This document shows, in pieces, positions 35,000 to 44,494 of a stretch of DNA of 64,000 nucleotides. The stretch is from Thermoanaerobacter kivui. Its GTDB lineage: Bacteria > Bacillota > Thermoanaerobacteria > Thermoanaerobacterales > Thermoanaerobacteraceae. Each line of letters opens with the position of its first letter. Positions within the stretch are counted from its first letter, which is position 1. Where the stretch lies: positions 769,501 through 833,500 of the forward strand of contig NZ_CP009170.1 in NCBI RefSeq assembly GCF_000763575.1, given 5' to 3'. The notes beneath the pieces are model-generated. The model did not search any database and had not been told where the DNA came from. It was given only the letters and a program-made list of their open reading frames with translations. The position numbers were made by a program, and so were the translations under genes.

Positions 35000-35512
35000 T
35001 GAGAAAAATAGATATTAGTGAAAAGATTTCAAATACAGCGTATATTCCAATAGCTATAATAGCGGCAATATTCATGATTATACCAGTATATATACTTTTT
35101 ATAACTTCTTTTGCAGTGCCAAGTGATATATTAAAGCCTCATCCAGACTTTTTCATCACTCGCTTTACTTTGGACCATTGGAAAGACAAATATATGGCCT
35201 CCTTTTAAAAAAAGTTTTGTAGTGGCAACAATGACTACTATCATCGCAATTATAATAGCTGCTTCAGCGGCTTATGTTATAGCGAGGATGCCATCGAAAG
35301 TAAAATACGCAGTAGTATTATCACTGTTTTTTACAAGGATATTTCCTGATGTAGGTATTGCTCTTCCGATAGCAGTTGAGTTTATAAAATTAAATTTAAT
35401 GGACACTTATTTAGGATTAGTTATGGCACACCTTATTGTAAATTTACCTTTTGCAGCATGGATATTGGTTGGAACTTTTGAGACAATACCAAAGGACTTA
35501 TTCTCCTGACTC
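34996..35512 (+). pseudogene. sugar ABC permease 2, frameshifted and C-terminally deleted
   Basis: A MalG-type permease begins at 34996 and stops at 35208 in a TTTTAAAAAAAG tract. The same protein continues in another frame from there (KKSFVVATMTTIIAIIIAAS) up to about 35497. So a one-base indel lies in the homopolymer. At about 35498 it changes abruptly into binding-protein sequence, losing its last ~70 residues including most of the EAA region. Confidence 0.85.
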
Positions 35513-36038
35513 AAAGAAAGCTGACTGGAATACACCTGTAGAATATCTTGCAAAAGAGAGCGTATATTTGGTTCAAAATTGGCCGTACACTGCAAACGTT
35601 CTTGTAGAGCAGTATGGAAAAAAGAACATTTTGTCATCTCACGGATGGACAGGTCCGGTTAAAGAGTCCCACGTTTTGGGAGGAAAAGTTATAGGAATAC
35701 CAACTGGTGCACCTAATAAAGAGATGGCTATAAAGTTTATGGAATACCTTATGAGTAAAGAAGTTCAAGAGAAACTTGTCACTAAATTAGGATGGCCATC
35801 AATGAGAAGCGATGCTTATGGTAAAGTTGCAGATTGGCAGAAGCCATATTTTGAGGCTATAAATGAGGTATTAAAACATGCAGAACCAAGGCCAAACCTT
35901 GTATACTGGGCTGATGTGGATAAGGCTATAAATGGAGCATTGAGAGAAATAATATTTGAAGGCAAAGATATCAAGACAACTCTTGATAAATATCACAACA
36001 TGATAGAAGAAGCTAAGAAAGCTGCAGAAAGCAAGTAA
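35499..36038 (+). pseudogene. sugar-binding protein, C-terminal fragment
   Basis: About 179 residues of the C-terminal lobe of an ABC binding protein (TYSPDSKKADWNTPVEYLAK, then GGKVIGIPTGAPNKEMAIKF). Signal peptide, lipobox and N-terminal lobe are gone. It directly joins the broken permease 2, so one deletion removed the end of one gene and the front of the other. It cannot be exported. Confidence 0.85.
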
Positions 36039-36057
36039 ATGTTTTAAATTGTTTTTA

Positions 36058-36081
36058 GTCGGAAACGACTTTGTTTCCGAC
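36058..36081 (+). terminator. hairpin before treP
   Basis: GTCGGAAAC pairs with GTTTCCGAC, followed by CAAAATTTT. It probably marked the end of the binding-protein gene. Confidence 0.6.
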
Positions 36082-36117
36082 CAAAATTTTGAATTAAAGT
36101 AAGAGTGGAGGATGGAT

Positions 36118-38460
36118 ATGGCCAACAAAACGAAGAAACCAATTTACCCTTTTGAAGATTGGGTTATAAGAGAGACGCAGTTTAGCATAGATACTAACTA
36201 CAGAAATGAAACTATTTTTGCTTTAGCAAATGGATATATTGGAATGAGAGGAACTTTTGAAGAAGGATATTCAGGGCCTAAAAATACTTCTTTTAATGGG
36301 ACGTATATCAATGGGTTTTATGAAATACACGATATAGTTTACCCTGAAGGGGGATATGGTTTTGCAAAAATAGGTCAGACAATGTTAAATGTGGCTGATA
36401 GTAAAATAATAAAATTGTATGTAGATGGGGAACAGTTTGATTTACTAAAAGGGAAAATCCTATTTTATGAGAGAGTACTTGACATGAAGAAGGGGGTTGT
36501 AGAAAGAAAAGTAAAATGGGAATCCCCTACAGGAAAAGTTTTAGAGGTAAAAATAAAGAGAATTGTATCATTAAATAGGCAACATTTAGCGGCAATTTCT
36601 TTTACTGTGGAACCTGTAAATTTTAGCGGAAAAATTAGATTTATTTCCGCTATTGACGGAAATGTTTCAAATATAAATGATAGTGAAGATGTAAGAGTAG
36701 GGTCAAATTTAAAAGGAAAGGTTTTAAAGACGATAGATAAAGGTGTAGAGGGTTTAAAAGGGTGGATTGTTCAAAAGACGCAAAAGAGCAATTTCTCCTA
36801 TGTTTGCGCGATAGACAATGTATTAGTGAGAGATAGTAAATATGAAGTCTCAAATAGTTTAGAAGAAGATGGAGTAAAAGTAATTGTAGATCTAGAGGCT
36901 GAAAAAGGCACCTCATACACATTGAATAAATTTATTTCCTATTACACTTCAAAGGATTTTGATGAAAATAAATTGGTTGCTCTTGCTTTAGAAGAAATAG
37001 AAAAAGCCAAAAATGACGGCTTTGAAACGATAGAAAAGGAGCAGGAAGAATTTTTGAATTCTTTTTGGAAAAATGCTGATGTAATCATAGAAGGAGATAA
37101 AGCTCTGCAGCAAGGCATACGCTTTAATGAATTTCATCTACTTCAATCTGTCGGGAGAGATGGAAAGACAAACATTGCAGCAAAAGGGCTGACTGGAGAA
37201 GGTTATGAAGGTCATTATTTTTGGGATTCTGATATTTATATAATGCCTTTCTTTCTTTATACAAAGCCCGAAATTGCAAAAGCTTTGGTAATGTACAGGT
37301 ATAATCTTTTGGATGCAGCAAGATCCAGGGCAAAGGAATTAGGTCACAAAGGAGCTTTGTATCCTTGGAGAACGATAGATGGGCCTGAATGTTCTGCATA
37401 CTTTCCAGCTGGTACGGCACAGTATCACATAAATGCTGATATAGTTTATGCTTTAAAAAGATATGTGGAGGCTACAAATGATTTGGACTTTCTCTATGAC
37501 TATGGCTGTGAAATATTATTTGAAACTGCAAGATTTTGGGAAGATTTAGGAGCGTATATTCCTCTTAAGGGCAATAGATTCTGCATAAACTGTGTCACTG
37601 GTCCGGATGAGTATACGGCATTAGTCGACAATAACGCTTATACCAATTACATAGCAAAAATGAATTTGGAATATGCCTATGATATTGCAAATAAAATGAA
37701 AAAAGAAGTGCCTGAGAAATACCAAAAAATTGCTTCTAAGTTAAATCTAAAAGATCAAGAAATTAATGCGTGGAAAAAAGCTGTTGACAATATGTACCTT
37801 CCTTATTCAAAAGAACTTGATATTATACCACAGGATGACAGTTTTTTGTATAAAGAAAGGATAACAGTGGATGAAATACCACAAGATCAATTTCCACTTT
37901 TGTTGCACTGGCATTACCTAGATATTTATAGATATCAAATATGTAAACAGCCTGATGTGTTGCTTTTGATGTTTTTACAGAGAGAAAAATTTACTAAAGA
38001 TGAACTTAAAAAGAATTACGATTATTATGAACCTATTACCACTCACGACTCCTCCTTGTCGCCAGCTATATTTAGCATACTAGCCAATGAAATAGGATAT
38101 ACTGACAAAGCTTATAAATACTTTATGATGACTGCAAGAATGGATTTGGACGACTACAATGACAATGTTAAGGACGGAATTCACGCTGCTTCTATGGCAG
38201 GGACATGGAGCGCAGTTGTGAATGGTTTTGGTGGAATGAGGGTTTATACAAATGAACTGCATTTTGAGCCGAGATTGCCAAAAGAATGGAATTTGCTTTC
38301 TTTTAATGTGAGATACAAAGGGAGAAAAATAAATGTCAAATTAACCAAAGAAAATGTTGTGTTTGCATTATTAGAAGGAGAGCCTATAGAAATCTACTGC
38401 TTTGACGAAAAAATTTTACTTGAAAAAGGAGAAAATAAAGTAGAAAGTCGCAATAATTAA
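36118..38460 (+). CDS. treP: trehalose phosphorylase (GH65)
   Basis: Splits trehalose with phosphate into glucose and beta-glucose-1-phosphate. The 780 residues agree closely with my memory of the T. brockii enzyme. The likely general acid is Glu498 in GPDEYTALVDNNAYTN; THDSSLSPAIF and HAASMAGTW phosphate-site blocks are present. I start at the ATG at 36118, since GGAGG ends 6 bases before it and the ATG at 36112 touches the ribosome site. It is intact although the importer genes just upstream are destroyed. The closest functional alternative would be nigerose phosphorylase. Confidence 0.9.
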   Translation: MANKTKKPIYPFEDWVIRETQFSIDTNYRNETIFALANGYIGMRGTFEEGYSGPKNTSFNGTYINGFYEIHDIVYPEGGYGFAKIGQTMLNVADSKIIKLYVDGEQFDLLKGKILFYERVLDMKKGVVERKVKWESPTGKVLEVKIKRIVSLNRQHLAAISFTVEPVNFSGKIRFISAIDGNVSNINDSEDVRVGSNLKGKVLKTIDKGVEGLKGWIVQKTQKSNFSYVCAIDNVLVRDSKYEVSNSLEEDGVKVIVDLEAEKGTSYTLNKFISYYTSKDFDENKLVALALEEIEKAKNDGFETIEKEQEEFLNSFWKNADVIIEGDKALQQGIRFNEFHLLQSVGRDGKTNIAAKGLTGEGYEGHYFWDSDIYIMPFFLYTKPEIAKALVMYRYNLLDAARSRAKELGHKGALYPWRTIDGPECSAYFPAGTAQYHINADIVYALKRYVEATNDLDFLYDYGCEILFETARFWEDLGAYIPLKGNRFCINCVTGPDEYTALVDNNAYTNYIAKMNLEYAYDIANKMKKEVPEKYQKIASKLNLKDQEINAWKKAVDNMYLPYSKELDIIPQDDSFLYKERITVDEIPQDQFPLLLHWHYLDIYRYQICKQPDVLLLMFLQREKFTKDELKKNYDYYEPITTHDSSLSPAIFSILANEIGYTDKAYKYFMMTARMDLDDYNDNVKDGIHAASMAGTWSAVVNGFGGMRVYTNELHFEPRLPKEWNLLSFNVRYKGRKINVKLTKENVVFALLEGEPIEIYCFDEKILLEKGENKVESRNN

Positions 38461-38500
38461 AGAAGTATAGAGCCAATCGGCACCATACTTCTTTAATTAT
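38458..38500. terminator. bidirectional terminator between treP and the protease
   Basis: TAAAGAAGTAT pairs with ATACTTCTTTA, with A- and T-rich flanks on both sides; it serves both convergent genes. Confidence 0.75.
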
Positions 38501-38501
38501 T

Positions 38502-40232
38502 TTATATGTCGTTATTTGAAAGGGTGAGTGAACCGCCGCCCGTACTTAAATCAAGGTAATAATTTCCACTGCCTCTATATGAATATACTCTGATATAATA
38601 GGTTCCCGTTTGTGTTGGAGTATATGTTATTGTCTCCTGCCTTTGTGTTCCAGTGGAACTTTTAACAAGAGTACCAGTTGGGTCATAGAGATATATATCG
38701 AAATCAGGGTTATAGTTTGCCCAATCAGGTATTATGAAAGTTATTGCAATAGGGTATGATGTGTCTGTCACGTTAAATGTCCAAATGTCACTGTAACGAG
38801 ACCCAGGGAGTGAATCTTTAGCATAATAGTGGTTTGGTACAGATATATTAGTTCCTGTGAAATTTCCAGCTGTTTTAATTGCTTCATATGCATCCAATCT
38901 TCCTGCACCATAGTCAATGTTTTTGCTTGGAGGTCCCCAACTTTTTGCAGTAGTCATTATTATGTTTTTTACATCAAGTGGTGCAAGGCTTATATTTGCA
39001 TTGAGCATAAGGGCTACTGTACCTGCTACAAAAGGTGTTGCCATGCTTGTACCACTGTATGTCACATAACCATTTATAGAGTTTGCTTTTGCGGCGGTTA
39101 TATTATATCCGGGTGCTGCAATGTCAGGTTTTATCCTTCCGTCAGCTGTGGGGCCACGGCTGGAGAAACTTGCAAGGTTAAATCCAAGTTCTCCTACATC
39201 CGCCATTGCTGCAACGGTTATGGCTTTTTCTGCTGCACCAGGTGATCCTATGGTGTACCTTGCAGGGCCTGAATTTCCAGCTGCAACTACTACTACAATT
39301 CCGCTATCTACGGCGCTGTTTACTGCTAATGAGGTAGAGTCAGTTCCATCAGAACTTGTAGAAGTGCCGAGGCTTAAATTTATAACTTTGATTCCGTATA
39401 CATCTTTGTTTTGAACAGCCCAATCAATTCCTGCCGTTACAGTGCTCATACTTCCGCTTCCATTTGAATCGAGTACTTTTATTCCTACCAAAGCTGCACC
39501 AGGAGCAACACCTGTATAAAGGCTGTTCCCTGTCCCAGTGCCTGCCGCAATGCTTGCTACATGAGTTCCATGTCCATTATCATCGTAAGGGGTAGTTTTA
39601 CCGTTTACAAAATCTTGCCATCCTATTATTTTGCCACCAGCAAGGTCAACATGGGATCCATCAATACCTGTATCAATAACTGCTATTACTATATCATTCT
39701 TGGAGTAAGAGGAAGGATTACCATCTTTGTCTCCAGTTACGCCAAAGTCACTTCTCGCTTTTGTAACGCCAAACCATTTTGTTGCAGTGTCTAATGTCGC
39801 ATATACAGGCTCGTCATACTCAATTTGCTTTACTATATCTAATTTTGACAAAGCGTTTATTTGTCCTTTAGTTAAAGTAGCAGCAACTCCTGGAATAATT
39901 TTGTATTTATGCTTTATATTAAACTTTCCAATGGATTTAGAAATATTTAATAGTTCGTTATCATCTATGTTTTTGTTGAAGGTTATTATGACAGGGAATT
40001 CCGCACTGTCAGGCTTATCAGTAAGCTTTGCTTCCAGGTTATCAAAGATTTTGTTTTTGTTAGAATCTTGCATCAAAATTTTTTGAATTTGAGGCGAGTA
40101 ATTTTTTGTTGGAGAGTCGCCAGATAAGTTTGTTAAGTTGGGCTGCGCTTTGACTAATACTCCACTTAGCGACATTAAAGCTACAATTAACACAAAAGCC
40201 AGTAAAGCTTTTAATGTTTGTCGGTTCTTCAT
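38502..40232 (-). CDS. secreted subtilisin-like serine protease (S8)
   Basis: 576 residues. Signal peptide (about 1-29), then an inhibitor-I9-type propeptide (about 75-145), then a peptidase S8 domain with Asp187 (VIDTG), His221 (NGHGTH), Asn320 (AAGNSG) and Ser396 (SGTSMATP), then a C-terminal pre-peptidase domain (about 455-565, GTYYIRVYSY) that is often removed in maturation. All catalytic residues are present. The ATG follows AGGAGGAAG. It is alone on the minus strand, with a long upstream region. Confidence 0.93.
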   Translation of the reverse strand: MKNRQTLKALLAFVLIVALMSLSGVLVKAQPNLTNLSGDSPTKNYSPQIQKILMQDSNKNKIFDNLEAKLTDKPDSAEFPVIITFNKNIDDNELLNISKSIGKFNIKHKYKIIPGVAATLTKGQINALSKLDIVKQIEYDEPVYATLDTATKWFGVTKARSDFGVTGDKDGNPSSYSKNDIVIAVIDTGIDGSHVDLAGGKIIGWQDFVNGKTTPYDDNGHGTHVASIAAGTGTGNSLYTGVAPGAALVGIKVLDSNGSGSMSTVTAGIDWAVQNKDVYGIKVINLSLGTSTSSDGTDSTSLAVNSAVDSGIVVVVAAGNSGPARYTIGSPGAAEKAITVAAMADVGELGFNLASFSSRGPTADGRIKPDIAAPGYNITAAKANSINGYVTYSGTSMATPFVAGTVALMLNANISLAPLDVKNIIMTTAKSWGPPSKNIDYGAGRLDAYEAIKTAGNFTGTNISVPNHYYAKDSLPGSRYSDIWTFNVTDTSYPIAITFIIPDWANYNPDFDIYLYDPTGTLVKSSTGTQRQETITYTPTQTGTYYIRVYSYRGSGNYYLDLSTGGGSLTLSNNDI

Positions 40233-40663
40233 TTTTTCTTCCTCCTTAAAAATTTAATATTTTTTAAAATTTAAGTCAGCCCTTCTAGTTGCTAAGTGAA
40301 ACTTTGCTTTTCCTTATTCATCATCTCCTTTCTGTAACATTTTTCTACAATAAAACTTAAGCAACTTTTATGCCAGTTTATTGTATATAGACAAAACCTA
40401 TAAAAGTTTTTGAAATGTATAATTTTTTATACACATTTTTATACATTTAAAAAAATAATGTAGTTGGTGCTAAAAATAAAACCATTATACTATAAAAATT
40501 TTCCAGTGTATAACGTTTTGCTTATATAAAAAAATTTGCAAAGAAAAGAATAGATTAATAATTTGACGAATTATGTAGAAAAAATCTTTTTTTAAAAAAG
40601 AAGGAAAATTTGTATTTGTATCGAAATAATAATATATGGGAAATTAAATAAATTTTGTCGAAA
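40233..40663. other. AT-rich intergenic region
   Basis: About 430 bases with no coding frame. They should hold the protease promoter (minus strand) and the promoter of the riboswitch transcript (plus strand), but no hexamer pair with good spacing stood out. Confidence 0.4.
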
Positions 40664-40742
40664 AAAGCAAACTCGTCGAAAGGCGGGGACGCAAAGCCAC
40701 GGGTCTAATGCAATAGTTTTGCTATGATAGCCGGGCTGCCAA
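40664..40742 (+). promoter_or_regulatory. cyclic di-GMP-I (GEMM) riboswitch
   Basis: The conserved core is visible: GGGGACGCAAAGCCACGGG (about 40684-40702) and the 3' block TAGCCGGGCTGCC (about 40728-40740). A terminator follows, then the LevR-like gene. It senses c-di-GMP in the nascent transcript; which way it switches cannot be read from the sequence alone. Confidence 0.9.
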
Positions 40743-40754
40743 CTATAATGTAGG

Positions 40755-40784
40755 AACTCCTGCCTTTGAGCGGGAGTTTTATTA
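40755..40784 (+). terminator. riboswitch terminator
   Basis: AACTCCTGC pairs with GCGGGAGTT, followed by TTTATT, 13 bases after the aptamer and 22 before the gene. Confidence 0.8.
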
Positions 40785-40805
40785 ATTGATAAAGTGGTGT
40801 GTCGT

Positions 40806-42119
40806 ATGACTAACAAAGAGAAAATTTATAACATTATTTTGGAAAAAAGTGAAGATTTTAAAATTGAAGATTTTTTGATTGACAGAAAGGGTGGAATTAC
40901 CACAGAAGAAATAGCAAAACTGTTAAAAATCGCACGGCCTAACGTGTCTTCAATTTTGAATCTTCTTGTAAAAGAAAAGAAAGTTGTGAAAATAATTTCA
41001 AAACCTGTGTATTATGTCGAAAAAAATAAATTAGAAAAGGTTTTAGGGGAAGAAGTCAAAGAAAAATTAATATTGGAAGAGTTGATTAATTTTGCGACTT
41101 TTAAAAAAGAAAAAAAGCTGTGTGCTTTTGAAGATATTGTTGGGTATAACGGTAGCATTAAAGAACAAATAGAACAAGCTAAGGCAGCAGTATTGTATCC
41201 TCCCTATGGACTTCATACTCTTATCATTGGACCACCTGGTTGTGGTAAGTCTTATTTAGCGGAAACCATGTATAAATTTAGCCTTCAACACGGTAGGAAA
41301 GGACCTTTTGAAGTGCTAAACTGCGCAGACTACTATAATAATCCTCAGCTTCTCATGTCACATTTATTTGGTCATGTTAAAGGAGCCTATACTGGAGCTG
41401 ATGTAGATAAGATAGGATTAGTAGAAAAAGCTAATAAAGGGATATTATTTCTTGATGAAGTTCATAGATTACCTCCAGAGGGGCAAGAGATGCTATTTTA
41501 CCTTATTGACAAGGGAGTATATCGGAGATTAGGGGATACTGTTGAAAGAACAGCTAATTTGATGATTATAGCAGCTACTACAGAGAAACCTGGTTCTTTT
41601 TTAAAAACTTTTATGAGAAGAATACCTGTCGTCATCCAACTCCCCTCTTTTGAGGAAAGGCCTCTTAATGAAAAGGTGGAAATATTGACAGGACTGTTTA
41701 AAGAAGAGGCGAAGCGCTTGAATTTGAATATCATTGTACATCCTGAAATAATTTCTACAATTTTGTCTATTAATTATGAAGGTAATATTGGAGAGTTGAA
41801 ATCGTTTATTCAACAACTTTGTTCAAAAGCTTTTTTAAGGTATTATGGGTTAACAGCAAATTTACTAAAAATTGATTCAACTCTTTTACCTGAAGATTAC
41901 TTATTAAAGTTGAGTGTGCATGCAATTTTTGATAAATTTTTAATCATTTCGTCTGATTTTAGAGAATGGAAAATAGATAAATATGATTTTTATGAGTTGA
42001 TAGCGGCGAAATATCACGAATTAAAGAAAAGTGGTTTGGATGGAGCAGTGCTTAAAGAACAATTAAATAATTATATGAATAATTTCTTAAAAAACCTTTT
42101 GAACGGCAATTTTATCTAA
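40806..42119 (+). CDS. LevR/ManR-like sigma-54 activator lacking PTS domains
   Basis: 437 residues: an N-terminal winged helix (about 2-75, TTEEIAKLLKIARPNVSSIL), then an AAA+ sigma-54 interaction domain with Walker A GPPGCGKS, the sigma-54 contact loop GAYTGA (usual form GAFTGA) and Walker B GILFLDEVHR. LevR-type proteins continue with PRD, EIIA and EIIB domains to about 900 residues; here the frame stops just where PRD1 should begin, ~170 bases before an IS607 element. It may be truncated or a naturally short form. The c-di-GMP riboswitch upstream suggests second-messenger control. The ATG at 40806 is preferred over GTGs upstream. Confidence 0.8.
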   Translation: MTNKEKIYNIILEKSEDFKIEDFLIDRKGGITTEEIAKLLKIARPNVSSILNLLVKEKKVVKIISKPVYYVEKNKLEKVLGEEVKEKLILEELINFATFKKEKKLCAFEDIVGYNGSIKEQIEQAKAAVLYPPYGLHTLIIGPPGCGKSYLAETMYKFSLQHGRKGPFEVLNCADYYNNPQLLMSHLFGHVKGAYTGADVDKIGLVEKANKGILFLDEVHRLPPEGQEMLFYLIDKGVYRRLGDTVERTANLMIIAATTEKPGSFLKTFMRRIPVVIQLPSFEERPLNEKVEILTGLFKEEAKRLNLNIIVHPEIISTILSINYEGNIGELKSFIQQLCSKAFLRYYGLTANLLKIDSTLLPEDYLLKLSVHAIFDKFLIISSDFREWKIDKYDFYELIAAKYHELKKSGLDGAVLKEQLNNYMNNFLKNLLNGNFI

Positions 42120-42355
42120 AAGTGGAAAGGTTCTATAGATTAGTATATCTAAGAATATATCACTATAATATATCATTCTGGAGATATTTTTAATTAACGG
42201 AGAATTATCGGGAAATACGAAAGATGACAATATTGATAGAAGAGTTTATAATTGTAATCGAATTAACTCCTGCTATCGCGCAACAATAGAAAGGAGGTAG
42301 GTAACAGTTGAAGATAGTCATGCAAAGTGGTATAATTTTAATTGGGTGATAACAA

Positions 42356-42932
42356 ATGTTACTAAGCATGCAAAAAGTAAAGGAAATGTACTCAATTAGT
42401 CGAAGAACACTTATAAACTGGGAAAAGGAAGGATTAATAACACCTGTGAGAACTCCAAAAGGCATCAGAAGGTATAAAAAAGAAGATATAGAGGAGTTAT
42501 TAGGCATGCTGGAAGAAAAACCAAAACCTAAAGTGAGTGTCCACAAAGAAACAAGAAGAATATCTTAAGAATCAAATTAGAAGGCTTGAAGAATACGCTA
42601 ATTCCAAAGGATGGCAGTATGAAGTCATACATGAGATAGCAAGTGGGGTAAATGAAAATAGAAGAGGCTTATTAAAGCTTTTGAACAAGATAAAAAGAGG
42701 AGAAGTTGAAAAAGTTGTAATAGAATATCCTGATAGACTAGCGAGATTTGGCTTTGAATATCTCAAATTTTTCATGGAAAGTTTTGGGGTAGAGCTTATA
42801 GTTTTAAACGGGAAAGAAAACGAAGAAGATACAAATAAAGAGCTAGCAGAAGACTTAATAGCAATAGTAACATCTTTCGCAGCAAGAATTTACGGGCAAA
42901 GGGGCAAAAAACATGATAGTGATACAGGCTAA
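42356..42932 (+). pseudogene. tnpA: IS607 serine recombinase TnpA, frameshifted
   Basis: The front (42356-42568) is a MerR-like domain (MQKVKEMYSISRRTLINWEK) and the back (42537-42932) is the resolvase core (STKKQEEYLKNQIRRLEEYA, GEVEKVVIEYPDRLARFG). The expected joining segment KVCVYARVST, with the catalytic Ser region, is shortened: a deletion of about 14 bases near 42535 removes the CVYAR residues and shifts the frame. The recombinase is therefore probably dead unless supplied by another copy. Confidence 0.8.
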
Positions 42933-44349
42933 ACTCATTTTTCCAAATCAACAAGACAAACAAATAGTATTAGATCTTCTGAGAAGATGGTCATCCTGCG
43001 TAAGATACGCATACAAAAGGCTTCTAGAAGGTTATGATAGAAAAACATTAAAAAGAGACCTTCAGGGAATATTTGACTTAAACTCAAGATATGTAGATGA
43101 TGCAATAATGAAAGCAAGGAGTACACTGGAATCTGCGAAAGAACTAGGTAAAAGTCCAAGAAAAGTCATTTTTGGCGGGAAAAAACTGTTTAGAAAACTT
43201 CAAAAACATCATTTAAATGGTAAAGCATATAAAAAATTAAAAATTAGGTGGCAGGAGAAAAGAAAAGGAAATCTCTATTCAAGAGGGGATAAAAGCAAAA
43301 AAGGAAATCTCAACACAAGAATAGAAGTAAGAAAAAACGGCACTTTCTTAAGGATAAATGTAGGGGAAAGAAAATATGTATACGCCAAAATAGAAGCAGG
43401 CTACAAAAAGAATAAAAAAAGAAAAGAACTCCTGCAGGAAATTGCCCAATCAAACATACCATACTCTGTAGAACTAAAACTCAAAAATGGCAGCATATGC
43501 GCCTATTTTGCCATTGAAGAAGAATATCCAGAAATAAAAATAACAAAAGAAAAAGGAATCATAGGAATAGATGTGAACGCATATCCGGACAACATATCAT
43601 GGGCAGAGGTAGATGAAAAAGGAAATCTAATAAGCTATAGCAGTATACCGATGCCGGAACTTGCAAGCGGCAATTCAGATAAAAGAGAGTATTTCAGATG
43701 GCAGTATGCTCATGAGATAGTAAAGATAGCAAAAGAAAAAAGAAAAGCAATAGTAATTGAAAAATTAGACATAAAAAACAAAGGAGAAAAAGGAGACTTT
43801 TCAGGCAAAAAGTCAAGGAGAATAAGACATAACTTTAGCTACAAATCCCTTTTAAAAAAGATAAAAATTTTAGCAAAAAAGGAAGGGATAGAAGTAATAG
43901 AAGTCAATCCTTCTTACACCTCAATAATAGGCATGTTAAAATATGCGCCGCAGTACATGATAACAAAAGACATAGCAGCAGCTTACGTAATAGCAAGAAG
44001 AGGATTAGGCAGAGAAGAAAAGATACCAGACAATTATATAAAGTTTCTTAACGCACTAACTATAGATGAATTAGAAGAATTAAAAAAGCATGTAAAGAAA
44101 ACAGTCAGGAACAAGCAGTTGAAGAAAAAACACTTAAAAGAGATAAAGAAAGCGGTAGAATTTCTACAAAGCCTTGAGAGTGAGCCAGGAAGGGTACTAA
44201 AACCTCTGGATGGAACAAGTTTTAGTGCCCATGATTTCTGGCAAGTTCTCAAGGTAGCGGTGGTAACTCCACTCTCCCCTGAGAAGGTGCCAAGAGACTT
44301 CTCTGCCCTAAAAAAGCTGTTAATTCAGGGCAAGTGGGGAGACCCATAA
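42913..44349 (+). CDS. tnpB: TnpB RNA-guided nuclease, compact form without zinc finger
   Basis: 478 residues; ancestor-type relative of Cas12. The RuvC triad is Asp220 (GIIGIDVNAYPD), Glu283 (VIEKLDIKNK) and Asp353 (TKDIAAAYVIARRG). The four-cysteine zinc finger normally between the last two motifs is absent; the segment reads NPSYTSIIGMLKYAPQYM. An ~110-residue C-terminal extension follows the last motif. It starts 20 bases inside tnpA after AAAGGGGC. By family knowledge it cuts DNA next to a TAM using an omega RNA from the element end; activity is untested here. Confidence 0.85.
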   Translation: MIVIQAKLIFPNQQDKQIVLDLLRRWSSCVRYAYKRLLEGYDRKTLKRDLQGIFDLNSRYVDDAIMKARSTLESAKELGKSPRKVIFGGKKLFRKLQKHHLNGKAYKKLKIRWQEKRKGNLYSRGDKSKKGNLNTRIEVRKNGTFLRINVGERKYVYAKIEAGYKKNKKRKELLQEIAQSNIPYSVELKLKNGSICAYFAIEEEYPEIKITKEKGIIGIDVNAYPDNISWAEVDEKGNLISYSSIPMPELASGNSDKREYFRWQYAHEIVKIAKEKRKAIVIEKLDIKNKGEKGDFSGKKSRRIRHNFSYKSLLKKIKILAKKEGIEVIEVNPSYTSIIGMLKYAPQYMITKDIAAAYVIARRGLGREEKIPDNYIKFLNALTIDELEELKKHVKKTVRNKQLKKKHLKEIKKAVEFLQSLESEPGRVLKPLDGTSFSAHDFWQVLKVAVVTPLSPEKVPRDFSALKKLLIQGKWGDP

Positions 44350-44490
44350 AGGCGCGAGTTCCTGCTTCTTGGGGCAGGGGCTATGGCTTTCCCAAAAACC
44401 GCCTGCTGGGGCTGGGAAAGTCTGAAGGGCGGACTACAAATACCCCAGCTACCAAACTGCACAGTCTTGCACAGTTTGGGTAACCAGGAA
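44200..44490 (+). ncRNA. probable omega RNA at the IS607 right end
   Basis: The end of tnpB and the ~145 bases after it are much more GC-rich than the neighbourhood and full of stems: CTTTCCC with GGGAAAG (about 44388-44426), CCTGC/GCAGG pairs, and CCAAACTG with CAGTTTGG (about 44453-44480). That is where TnpB omega RNAs lie; the guide would be the first bases beyond the element end (from about 44485). Ends not determined. Confidence 0.6.
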
Positions 44491-44494
44491 ACTG

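Larger units (their letters stand above)
42290..44490 (+). mobile_element. IS607-type element (tnpA broken, tnpB intact)
   Basis: Holds a MerR-like helix-turn-helix/serine recombinase gene (frameshifted), an RNA-guided nuclease tnpB, and a GC-rich structured 3' end typical of omega RNA. IS607 elements have no terminal inverted repeats, so the ends are approximate: the left lies between 42120 and 42350, the right just before the ATG at 44495. It separates the LevR-like gene from the SleB gene. Confidence 0.75.

Noticed and set aside
38829-39245. Cys-rich open frame opposite the subtilisin gene
   Set aside because: Antisense shadow of a clear protease gene; the cysteines are complements of Ala/Thr/Gly codons.
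42205-42546. Minus-strand open frame over the tnpA start
   Set aside because: Antisense to the MerR-like domain, with low-complexity hydrophobic composition.
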